NCBI RefSeq assembly: GCF_000834015.1 | Contig: NZ_JXQI01000051.1 | Coordinates: 1-50,419, forward strand | DNA length: 50,419 bases | Source: Prevotella pectinovora | Lineage (GTDB): Bacteria; Bacteroidota; Bacteroidia; Bacteroidales; Bacteroidaceae | Direction of reading: 5' to 3' | Shown here: positions 8,813 through 16,423 of the stretch, piece after piece | Position numbering within the stretch: position 1 is the stretch's first letter | Layout of the letters: each line of letters begins with the position of its first letter | Program-made: the position numbers and the translations under genes | Notes under the pieces: model-generated | What the model was told of the DNA's origin: nothing | The model's input: only the letters and a program-made list of their open reading frames with translations | The model's database searches: none

Positions 8813-9697
8813 CTAATCAATAAACCTCTTTGTTATGTCGCCATATTCATCAATGCGGCGGTCGCGCAGGAATGGCCACCAACGGCGTACCTGCTCACTG
8901 TGGCCGAGGTCGATGTCGAGAACGAGACTCTCCTCATCGTCGTCAGAAGCCTGATAGAAGAGTTCGCCCTGTGGACCGGCAACGAACGAACTGCCCCAGA
9001 ACTGTATTCCCTTTGTCTGTCCCGATGGGTCTGGCTCAAAGCCAACGCGGTTTACTGTCACTACCGGCAGTCCGTTGGCCACGGCATGTCCTCGCTGCAC
9101 CGTTGTCCACGCCGTGCGCTGGCGCTGTTGCTCCTCTGGTGTGTCGCTTGTTTCATATCCGATGGCGGTAGGGTAGATGAGCAGATCAGCTCCCTGGAGC
9201 GCCATCAGGCGTGCTGCCTCAGGATACCACTGGTCCCAGCATACGAGCACTCCGAGTTTTCCCACTGAAGTCTGTATCGGATGGAATCCCAGGTCGCCGG
9301 GAGTGAAATAGAATTTCTCGTAGTATGCCGGATCGTCAGGGATGTGCATCTTGCGGTATTTGCCCGCTATCGTTCCGTCTTTCTCTATCACCACGGCGGT
9401 GTTGTGGTAGAGTCCTGCAGCTCTCTTTTCGAAGAGCGATATCACCATCACCACTCCCAGGCGGCGTGCCAGTTCACCGAAGAAGTCGGTAGACGGTCCG
9501 GGTATTGTCTCCGCGAGGTCGAAGTTGTTCACATCTTCCACCTGACAGAAATACAGGGAGTTGTGCAGCTCAGAGAGGATGATCAGTTCGGCGCCACGTC
9601 TGGCGAGGTCTGTCACGTTCTCCTCTATGGCTTTCATATTTTCAATGATGTCTGCAGTCTTCTTCTGCTGCAGAATTCCTATTCTTAGTTGGCTCAT
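8813..9697 (-). CDS. aguB: N-carbamoylputrescine amidase
   Basis: This 294-residue nitrilase-superfamily enzyme hydrolyses N-carbamoylputrescine to putrescine, CO2 and ammonia. The Glu-Lys-Cys triad is visible: Glu43 in LSELHNSLYF, Lys116 in GKYRKMHIPDD and Cys153 in VCWDQWYPEAA. The SELHNSLYFCQ block and the length are those of the AguB branch rather than general nitrilases. It lies downstream of aguA on the same strand, separated by about 390 bp of repeats. The two together give the arginine-decarboxylase-linked agmatine route to putrescine. Confidence 0.93.
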   Translation of the reverse strand: MSQLRIGILQQKKTADIIENMKAIEENVTDLARRGAELIILSELHNSLYFCQVEDVNNFDLAETIPGPSTDFFGELARRLGVVMVISLFEKRAAGLYHNTAVVIEKDGTIAGKYRKMHIPDDPAYYEKFYFTPGDLGFHPIQTSVGKLGVLVCWDQWYPEAARLMALQGADLLIYPTAIGYETSDTPEEQQRQRTAWTTVQRGHAVANGLPVVTVNRVGFEPDPSGQTKGIQFWGSSFVAGPQGELFYQASDDDEESLVLDIDLGHSEQVRRWWPFLRDRRIDEYGDITKRFID

Positions 9698-9815
9698 ATT
9701 GTTATTTTGTATTTAGTTATCTTTTTTGTTGCCTTGCTTAGATTTCAAGGGCTTAGATGACATTCCATTTTGTTACCTTGCATATCCAAGTGCTTTCAGA
9801 GGCATGCATACCATT

Positions 9816-10038
9816 CCCTCCCCTACGGGGGAGGACAGGTGGGGGCTGCTGTCATAGGTATTCATTGCCTGGCAATCATTATCAGCCCCCTCTCGTTCTC
9901 CCCCGTAGGGGAGATGCAAGTTACTCCGTTGCTGTTTTCCTCTGAGGTTACTCTGCTTGTCATTTTCATCAGCTGCCTTCACCGGTCATTACTATCTGTC
10001 CCTCCCCTACGGGGGAGGACAGGTGGGGGCTGCTGTCA
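9816..10038. repeat. REP-like array: two direct copies and one inverted copy of a 39-bp element
   Basis: The 39-bp unit at 9816-9854 is repeated exactly at 10000-10038. It starts CCCTCCCCTACGGGGGAGG and continues ACAGGTGGGGGCTGCTGTCA. An inverted, shorter version lies at 9883-9914. Each unit is GC-rich and self-complementary (CTCCCC...GGGGAG). The array fills most of the 388-bp gap between aguA and aguB, which holds no gene. Confidence 0.85.
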
Positions 10039-10085
10039 GCAGAATAACATGACTTGGTTTCGCCCGTCAGAGACTCTTTCCCTGT

Positions 10086-11120
10086 CTATTTGAAATACTG
10101 CATTGAGCAGCAGTGCAGCGAACCATGCTGTCTCACCACCACGCTGCTGTCTATGCCAATCAGTTCCCTGTAGGGGAAAGCCTCTGCTATGACGCGTCGT
10201 GCCTCCTCGTCGTTTTCAGGTTGGTTGTATGTAGGATAAATCACGGCATCGTTTATGATGATGAAGTTGGCGTATGTGGCAGGCAGTCGTTCACCGTCCT
10301 CATACATCGCCTCCGGCATCGGCAGCTTCAGCAGACGGTATGGTCTGCCGTCGTCGGTGCGCAGCGTGGTGAGTTGTTCTTCCATGCGGTGCAGCTCGTC
10401 GTATTGCTCATCCTCCTTGTCGTCGCATCCCACATACACCAGCGTGTCGTCGGGTGCAGTGCGCACCAGCGTGTCGATATGTCCGTCGGTGTCGTCGCCT
10501 GTTAGATGTCCGTAGTCTATCCATACTATGCGGTCGGCACGTAGCGACTCCTTCAGCCGCTTCTCTATTTCCTGTCGCGAGAGAGGTTGGTTGCGGTGGG
10601 GGGCAAGCAGACAGCAGCTTGTGGTGAACACCGTTCCCTTGCCGTCGCTCTCTATCGATCCGCCTTCGAGCACGAAGTCGTTGTGGTCTTCATACCGTCC
10701 TTCCACGATGCCGTTTTCATACAGACTGCGGTTGATGGAATTGTCGAGGGACGCTTCGAATTTCTCGCCCCATCCGTTGAAGCGGAAGTCGAGCAGCGTG
10801 AGAGGGCCGTCTTCAGCATTCCTCTCTTTCAGCGAGATGAAGGCGTGGTCTCTTGCCCATGTGTCGTTGGTAGGACACTGGTGTAGCGTCACCCTTTTCA
10901 TCTGCTCTTCAGAAAGTCTGCCGCATAGCATCCTCTCTACCTCCTTCGTGTCGGGTGCCACGATAATCAGCGGTTCATATCTTGTTATGGCATCCGCCAT
11001 CTCCACATACGTGTTGTTTATCTCGTCGAGACAATAGTTCCAGTCCGTGTCCTTATGAGGCCACGTCAGTTGCAGTGCCCTTTGTCTTTCCCATTCAGCG
11101 GGCAGGTATAGGTTGTTCAT
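10086..11120 (-). CDS. aguA: Agmatine deiminase
   Basis: This 344-residue enzyme of the guanidino-group-modifying superfamily converts agmatine to N-carbamoylputrescine and ammonia. Diagnostic segments are WARDHAFISL near residue 107, VLEGGSIESDGKGT near 150, GHLTGDDTDGHIDT with the catalytic His near 215 and the C-terminal Cys in GSLHCCSMQ. The length is typical. It is followed on the same strand by aguB, which uses its product, though repeats separate the two and co-transcription is uncertain. Confidence 0.93.
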   Translation of the reverse strand: MNNLYLPAEWERQRALQLTWPHKDTDWNYCLDEINNTYVEMADAITRYEPLIIVAPDTKEVERMLCGRLSEEQMKRVTLHQCPTNDTWARDHAFISLKERNAEDGPLTLLDFRFNGWGEKFEASLDNSINRSLYENGIVEGRYEDHNDFVLEGGSIESDGKGTVFTTSCCLLAPHRNQPLSRQEIEKRLKESLRADRIVWIDYGHLTGDDTDGHIDTLVRTAPDDTLVYVGCDDKEDEQYDELHRMEEQLTTLRTDDGRPYRLLKLPMPEAMYEDGERLPATYANFIIINDAVIYPTYNQPENDEEARRVIAEAFPYRELIGIDSSVVVRQHGSLHCCSMQYFK

Positions 11121-11151
11121 GCAATGATGTTTTTTTCCTGTTATATATGGG

Positions 11152-11685
11152 TTAATAATTATCCAATATCTGTTTGCGCTTCTGTTTCTTCACCTCCTTT
11201 TTGTGTTCTATGCTTCGCTGTATAGGGTTGGTGATGAGTTTCAGCAGTCCGAGAATGTCGAAACCATTCGTCGGCTTTATGCCAAGCAATTGTTTGTCGA
11301 TTGTTGTCATTCTTGTGAAATCTCTTATTTTTCCCCTCTTGCCGTATACCACCACTTCGTTGAGCATCCTTGCCGATGGCAGCATGAACACCGTGTCGGT
11401 CAACTCCTTGTGGTTCAACACCCTCTTTTCGAAGTTCGGATGATAGAATGCCACAGTCTGGAATTTCTCCGGCAGTTGGAATGTACCGTCCCATGGAGTC
11501 TTTATGGTACTGTCGTTGTCGCATTTCACGAACACGTTTCTCAGCGGTTGTTTCGTTGAGGCATCTATTACGATACCCTTCCGTTGTGCCGAGGCATGAC
11601 AAACGATGGTCAGCATCCATAAGGTCGTTATCCATCTCGCCACCGCCATGCCGTGTTCTGACTCAATGTTTCGTAATCCGTTCAT
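11152..11685 (-). CDS. Small exported protein with a carboxypeptidase-regulatory-like domain
   Basis: A probable signal peptide (MAVARWITTLWMLTIVCHASAQ) is followed by a CarboxypepD_reg-like beta-sandwich (RKGIVIDASTKQPLRNVFVK...WDGTFQLP). This domain is common in Bacteroidetes surface and periplasmic proteins. A basic C-terminus (KKEVKKQKRKQ) follows. The reading frame is open from 11739, but the first 18 codons overlap a promoter-like repeat. ATG 11685 or, better for the signal peptide, ATG 11649 is therefore the likely start. The segment LNEVVVYGKRGKIRDF resembles the start of a TonB-dependent receptor plug, so it may be a receptor-derived short protein. The function is unknown. Confidence 0.7.
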   Translation of the reverse strand: MNGLRNIESEHGMAVARWITTLWMLTIVCHASAQRKGIVIDASTKQPLRNVFVKCDNDSTIKTPWDGTFQLPEKFQTVAFYHPNFEKRVLNHKELTDTVFMLPSARMLNEVVVYGKRGKIRDFTRMTTIDKQLLGIKPTNGFDILGLLKLITNPIQRSIEHKKEVKKQKRKQILDNY

Positions 11686-11713
11686 ATCTCCATCAGGTTC
11701 AGAAAAGTTGTCT

Positions 11714-11945
11714 ACAAAGATAATGCAAACCGAATGCAAAATGAAATAAATGGATTTATTTCTTTTGCTGAGGTGCCGCTTATCTTATACAAAGATAATG
11801 CAAACCGAATGCAAAATGAAATAAATGGATTTATTTCTTTTGCTGAGGTGCCGCTTATCTTATACAAAGATAATGCAAACCGAATGCAAAATGAAATAAA
11901 TGATTTTATTTCTTTTGCTGAGGTGCAGTTTATTTTATACAAAGG
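11714..11945 (-). repeat. 75-bp tandem repeat, three copies plus a partial fourth
   Basis: Units begin at 11714, 11789, 11864 and (partial) 11939, so the period is exactly 75 bp. The first two are identical and the third has a few changes. Read on the minus strand, each unit contains TTTGCATTATCTTTG, so each carries a TAnnTTTG promoter box (TATCTTTG) pointing at the gene ending at 11152. Each unit also contains a GAAATAAA/TTTATTTC inverted pair. It may act as a multiplied promoter or upstream control region. The apparent reading frames on both strands are repeat artefacts. Confidence 0.85.
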
Positions 11946-12066
11946 TAATGACATTTCTCTATCCTTTGGCAATCCCACACCAAAGTTTTAAGCAATATTT
12001 TGGCATTTTATATCATATTATTGCTGTCCGGTGAAACTCCAAAGTGCAATAATAAAAATTACATTG

Positions 12067-12253
12067 AACCCAAATCGGTCATTAGGCCGTTTAATGTATA
12101 ATTATAATAACTGCTTGCAGTCTTTTGTTTTTTATAAGGCGCCTTTTGCTTGTTTTTAATTCGCAATAGCTCGCTATTACTCATTAAAAACCAAACAAAA
12201 TCCATCTTTCTAAAAAGCAAAATCCAAGCAAGCCCTAATGACCGATTGGGGTT
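12067..12253 (+). repeat. Dispersed MITE-like repeat, family A, most complete copy
   Basis: This 187-bp element is bounded by imperfect terminal inverted repeats: AACCCAAATCGGTCATTAGG at the left and CCCTAATGACCGATTGGGGT at the right. The interior matches the copy at 117-293. A further half-copy (CCTAATGACCGTTTGGGC) follows at 12259-12276. No transposase is present. The rest of the 11991-12370 gap holds the terminator at 12284-12318. Confidence 0.8.
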
Positions 12254-12283
12254 GAACGGCCTAATGACCGTTTGGGCATAAAA

Positions 12284-12318
12284 TACCCCAAACCAACTGT
12301 TGCAGCTGATTTGGGGTA
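12284..12318 (-). terminator. Terminator of the minus-strand alpha-glucan operon
   Basis: TACCCCAAA and TTTGGGGTA form a perfect 9-bp stem. On the minus strand it is followed by TTTTATG, just beyond the alpha-amylase stop codon. Confidence 0.65.
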
Positions 12319-12370
12319 ATAGGAAGCCGCTTGTGAAAAAAGGCGGCAATAATTGCTACAGTAGCCAAAA

Positions 12371-14413
12371 TCACTTCACTACCTTCTTGCCGTTCACGAT
12401 GTATATTCCAGATGGAAGACCTTGGGTTGCCTCGCCGGCAGAAACATGACCGGAGAAGGAGCGCAGCGTGCGACCGTCGAGAGAGACTACGGTGGTAGAC
12501 TTTGCTATAGGCATGATGGCGGTTGACGGAACCGCGATTCCGGAATACTGAGATGTCACGTTGGCAACCTTGTAGTGGCCGTTGCTGTCTTTCTCTGGCG
12601 TTATTTCGAGATAAGTGGTGGCATTGACGTTCTGGATGTTCTCAGTCTGAGACTTGCCGTTGTCGGTGCTGAACACGAAGTTCACGTAGTCGTCTATGCT
12701 GTTCATGGTATAGCCCAGTGAATACCATGTCTTTCCATTCTCCGTCACCGTTGTCGTCACATTGTCGCCAGGCCATTTTTGTATCGTTGGGTTGTGGCTT
12801 CCGTCGCCGCCCCACGACCATACGTTCATTGCGGTCCAGCCCACTTGGTCGGCATTCACGTTCACCGTTATGGCATAAGGCGAGAAAGCCTTGATGGAGT
12901 AGTGGCGCTCCGTGATGCCCGTCACGTTGCCGTCAACGAGCAGTCCAGCCTTGAGAGTTACGTCGCCCTCAGGCAGTGCCACCTCATATCCGCTTTCAGC
13001 CACGCTGCTGTTGGCTGTCGGAGCAGTACCGTCGAGAGTGTATACAATCTTGGCGTTGTCGTTTGTAGAAATGGCGCGCAGCAAAGCCTTCGGTGTGTCA
13101 TGATATTCCCCCGATGGCAGGTCTATCCATGCCGTCTCTCTGTTTCTCTCCAGAAAGTAGCGATAGTGGTATCCCTCTGTGGCGAGCGCCCATGTAGTGT
13201 TGTCGGCAGTATAGCTGTTTGCCGATGTACCCACGGCAACATGAAGTCGTCCGTTAGTACCCGTGGTCGTGAACACATAGCGTGCCACGGTGCTTACGTT
13301 GCGGTTCCATGCGCTCTGGTTCGTGATGCCTGTGAGGTTGCGCAGCAGAATCATGTTCTTTATCTCCCGTTTGTGGTCAATCCAGTGTTTCATGAACACA
13401 CACGGCGTTCCCGGCATGGCGAGGATATAGGCGTTGGCAGCGAGGGTGTCCTTCTTGATAGGATCCTGCTGCTCCGATTCAGACCGCTTCTCCGTGTCGT
13501 GGTTTTCAACAAATGTCACGGCATAACGGCAGTAGTCGCCATCCGTGGCAAGTCCACCGTTGTCGAGCTTTGTCCAGTTGCTGTATGCCGTGGCGTCGCG
13601 AACGGCATATCGGGTGGGGAAGTCGAATGCCGCACTCTGTATCTCACCATTCTGGGTGGTACCATTTATCCAGTTTTCCACATTTTGCTTGTTGCCGTCG
13701 AAATATTCGCCTACCGAGAATGCAGGCTTTGCCGCAGTGTTGTAGATACCGGTGAATTTGGCGTCGTAGCCCTTAACCATATCGTAGCGCACTCCGGAAT
13801 ACCCCAGGTCGTTGAGTAGGAAGTCGAGATAAGCCTTGACGTTGTTCTGCACGTTGCTGCTGTTGTGGTCGAGGTCTCTGGCAAAGTCGACACCCTCTCC
13901 CGTGTCGTTGTTGTCACTCAGATTGTAGCCGTTCTCCTTAGCCCATGTAGCGGTCTTTCCGCTGCAGTCATCCTTGCAGATGTCGGTAGGCAGCAGCTGG
14001 TATGTCACTCCCTTGTAGGTTTCCTTCGGGAAGTCAACCCAGTTTGTTAGCGTCTTCCTGTGGTTTATCACCACATCGGCAATGGTGCCCAGTCCTTTCT
14101 GTTTGAAGGTGGATATCATAGAGCGCAGTTCCTCTTCAGAACCGAATGCGCTCTTGTAGTTGTCAAACCAATAGAGATCGTCGTATCCCATGGATTCACC
14201 TCCGCAGTTGCCGCTTTGCGGAATCCATATCAGGTTGAAATACTTAGACAGTTCGTCGGCCTGTGTCTCGAGTTTTTTCCAGTTTGAGGCGTCGTAGCTG
14301 TTCCAGTAGAATCCCTGGAGCATCACGCCTTGATGATTTGTAGGCCATCCCTGTGCCATGAGCATGGATGGGCATGCTATTGCAGCGATGGCAGTAATTA
14401 GTTTCTTGTTCAT
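12371..14413 (-). CDS. Secreted GH13 alpha-amylase with starch-binding modules and a T9SS-like tail
   Basis: This 680-residue protein begins with a signal peptide ending MLMAQ. A GH13 alpha-amylase barrel covers about residues 25-400: the nucleophile is Asp211 in VRYDMVKGY, the acid Glu236 in SVGEYFDGN and the third carboxylate Asp306 in FVENHDTEK. Next is a chitobiase/FN3-like module (IVYTLDGTAPTANSS) and then a Trp-rich beta-module resembling starch-binding domains (MNVWSWGGDGS). The tail GLPSGIYIVNGKKVVK resembles a type IX secretion signal, implying surface display or release. It should cut internal alpha-1,4 bonds of starch. It is the last gene of the minus-strand operon, 12 bp after the neopullulanase. 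The modular C-terminus is unlike B. theta Sus enzymes. Confidence 0.9.
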   Translation of the reverse strand: MNKKLITAIAAIACPSMLMAQGWPTNHQGVMLQGFYWNSYDASNWKKLETQADELSKYFNLIWIPQSGNCGGESMGYDDLYWFDNYKSAFGSEEELRSMISTFKQKGLGTIADVVINHRKTLTNWVDFPKETYKGVTYQLLPTDICKDDCSGKTATWAKENGYNLSDNNDTGEGVDFARDLDHNSSNVQNNVKAYLDFLLNDLGYSGVRYDMVKGYDAKFTGIYNTAAKPAFSVGEYFDGNKQNVENWINGTTQNGEIQSAAFDFPTRYAVRDATAYSNWTKLDNGGLATDGDYCRYAVTFVENHDTEKRSESEQQDPIKKDTLAANAYILAMPGTPCVFMKHWIDHKREIKNMILLRNLTGITNQSAWNRNVSTVARYVFTTTGTNGRLHVAVGTSANSYTADNTTWALATEGYHYRYFLERNRETAWIDLPSGEYHDTPKALLRAISTNDNAKIVYTLDGTAPTANSSVAESGYEVALPEGDVTLKAGLLVDGNVTGITERHYSIKAFSPYAITVNVNADQVGWTAMNVWSWGGDGSHNPTIQKWPGDNVTTTVTENGKTWYSLGYTMNSIDDYVNFVFSTDNGKSQTENIQNVNATTYLEITPEKDSNGHYKVANVTSQYSGIAVPSTAIMPIAKSTTVVSLDGRTLRSFSGHVSAGEATQGLPSGIYIVNGKKVVK

Positions 14414-14425
14414 GGGGAATTGTGT

Positions 14426-16354
14426 TTATTTATTTTCAAACTCCAGAATCATTGTGCCACGAGGTGAGAGCGTTACATCCTTCGTGATGTCTATCTTTCT
14501 GTTTGTCAGAATGTTTGTGGCTGTTTGTGCTTCGTTTATCACTTCGGCATAACGCTCCACATGGAGTTTCTTTTCATGGCTTGTGCCGTTTAACACGGTC
14601 ATCACCACCTTGTTGCCCAATGTGCGGGCAATGACATAGATGCCGTCGTAAGGGATGAACTGAGTCTGTTTGCCTTTTGTTATCACGTCGTTGCCGTTGC
14701 GCCAGTGTAGCAGACGACTTGTCCAGTTGAACATTGCGTTCTCCTCCTTCGTGAGTCCCTCTTTGGTGAAAGCATTGCGCTTGTCGCCGGCAAAACCGCC
14801 AGGGAAGTCGCGGCGCACATTGCCGTCGGTCACCTTCTTCGAGCCGTTCATCAGCACCTCCGTACCGTAGTATAGCTGTGGAATGCGGTTGATGGTGAGC
14901 AGCAGGGCGAGAGCCTGTTTCAGTTTCAGAGTGTCCTGACCCTCTCCGAGGAATCTGTCAGTGTCGTGGTTCTCGATGAATGCCATCACGTGTGACGGGT
15001 CATTGTAGAGATAGTCGTAGCAGAGCGAGTTGTAGATGCGGTTGAAACCGTTCCACCATCCGTCGGTCTCTTCGTTTTTGGCAAGATTCAGTCTGTCGAA
15101 GAAGCTGAAGTCCATCACCGTCTTCAGATTAGAGTTGATGTCGCTGAGTTTCGAGTCCTTCTGCCATGCCGCTGTGTATGCCGGTTCTGTCACCCATGTC
15201 TCTCCCACGGTGTTGAAGTTAGGATATTCCTCGTTGAGCACCTCCATCCATTTTGCCATTGCCTTGCGGTCGGCATATGGGTAGGTGTCCATTCTGATAC
15301 CGTCGATGCCCACTGTCTCTATCCACCATTCGCTGTTCTGGATGAGGTAAGTTATTACGTGGCTGTTGCGTTGGTTGAGGTCGGGCATCGAAGGCACGAA
15401 CCATCCGTCAACGGTCTCCTTCATGTCCACCTGGCTGGCGTATGGGTCGAGCACCGGAGTCAGCTTATAGCTGGTCTGCAGGTATTTGTCGTTCACCTGA
15501 GCCGCACCGTCTATAGTCTTCGTTTTCTTGTTGTTTGCCTGATTCTCAGGACTCAGCCATTCAGGATAGTTGAACCAGTCGGCAGAAGGCATGTCCATCA
15601 CCCAGGGATGCTCGAATCCGCAGTGGTTGAAAATCATGTCCATCACCACCTTCAGTCCCTTTTTATGAGCGTCGGCAACGAGCCTGCGGTAGTCTTCGTT
15701 GGTTCCGAACCGTGGGTCCACCTTATAGTAGTCTGTCGTGGCATATCCGTGGTATGTGCTCTGTTTGCCGTGGTCGGGAGAGTTGTTCTCAAGCACCGGA
15801 GTAAACCACAGTGCCGTTACTCCCAGCTGGTTGAAATAGTCCAGATGCTGGCGAATGCCCTCCAGGTCGCCGCCATGACGGAGGCTCGGTTCGTTGCGGT
15901 TGATTGAGTAGGGATTCATCCCCTTGATCTTGCTGTTGTCTTTACCGCTGTTTGCGAAACGGTCTGGCATGAGCATATAGAGCACGTCGGCATTAGAGAA
16001 ACCCTTGTGGTCTTCACCCTTCTGCATCCTCTCGTTGAGCGAATATTTCACGGTCTGCGCCTTGCCTTTGGCAGTCTGGAACTTCAGGTTCATCACTCCC
16101 GCCTTGGCATCCTTCACGTTCATATATATGAGGAGATAGTTAGGGCTGTCGAGGCGCACCAGACTGTCGATGCGTACACCGGGGTAGTCGGTGGATACGT
16201 TGGCAGATCTCACGTCCTTGCCGTATACCATCAGTTGCACCTGTGGGTTTTTCATTCCCACGAACCAGTTTGTCGGTTCAATTCTGTCTATTTTTGAAGC
16301 CGCACTCATTGTTAATGTTGTGCCCAGCAATAGGGCTGCTATTATCTTTTTCAT
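14426..16354 (-). CDS. susA: GH13 neopullulanase/cyclomaltodextrinase, SusA-like
   Basis: This 642-residue protein has a signal peptide (MKKIIAALLLGTTLTMSAAS), an N-terminal immunoglobulin-like domain (about 25-110) typical of SusA-type neopullulanases and a GH13 barrel. The nucleophile is Asp356 in GIRMDTYPY, the acid Glu385 in VGETWVTEP and the third carboxylate lies in FIENHDTDR. A small C-terminal all-beta domain closes the chain. It should hydrolyse pullulan, cyclodextrins and maltooligosaccharides in the periplasm. It lies between pulA and the alpha-amylase in the operon. The 69-bp gap to pulA contains a family B repeat. Confidence 0.88.
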   Translation of the reverse strand: MKKIIAALLLGTTLTMSAASKIDRIEPTNWFVGMKNPQVQLMVYGKDVRSANVSTDYPGVRIDSLVRLDSPNYLLIYMNVKDAKAGVMNLKFQTAKGKAQTVKYSLNERMQKGEDHKGFSNADVLYMLMPDRFANSGKDNSKIKGMNPYSINRNEPSLRHGGDLEGIRQHLDYFNQLGVTALWFTPVLENNSPDHGKQSTYHGYATTDYYKVDPRFGTNEDYRRLVADAHKKGLKVVMDMIFNHCGFEHPWVMDMPSADWFNYPEWLSPENQANNKKTKTIDGAAQVNDKYLQTSYKLTPVLDPYASQVDMKETVDGWFVPSMPDLNQRNSHVITYLIQNSEWWIETVGIDGIRMDTYPYADRKAMAKWMEVLNEEYPNFNTVGETWVTEPAYTAAWQKDSKLSDINSNLKTVMDFSFFDRLNLAKNEETDGWWNGFNRIYNSLCYDYLYNDPSHVMAFIENHDTDRFLGEGQDTLKLKQALALLLTINRIPQLYYGTEVLMNGSKKVTDGNVRRDFPGGFAGDKRNAFTKEGLTKEENAMFNWTSRLLHWRNGNDVITKGKQTQFIPYDGIYVIARTLGNKVVMTVLNGTSHEKKLHVERYAEVINEAQTATNILTNRKIDITKDVTLSPRGTMILEFENK

Positions 16355-16367
16355 TAGTTTGTTATTT

Positions 16368-16402
16368 TTAGTTGACGAGTTGACAAGTAAACGAGTCGAT
16401 GA
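16368..16402. repeat. Family B repeat between pulA and susA
   Basis: GTTGACGAGTTGACAAG is followed by imperfect repeats (AAACGAGTCGATGAGTAAACG). It belongs to the same word family as 7228-7296 and 29890-29930. Confidence 0.55.
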
Positions 16403-16423
16403 GTAAACGGATTTACAGGCATT

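Noticed and set aside
9816..10038. CRISPR array
   Set aside because: Only two direct copies plus one inverted copy, unequal spacing and no cas genes nearby.
11734..11991. Repetitive 85- and 88-codon frames on both strands
   Set aside because: They exist only because the 75-bp tandem repeat is a multiple of three in length.
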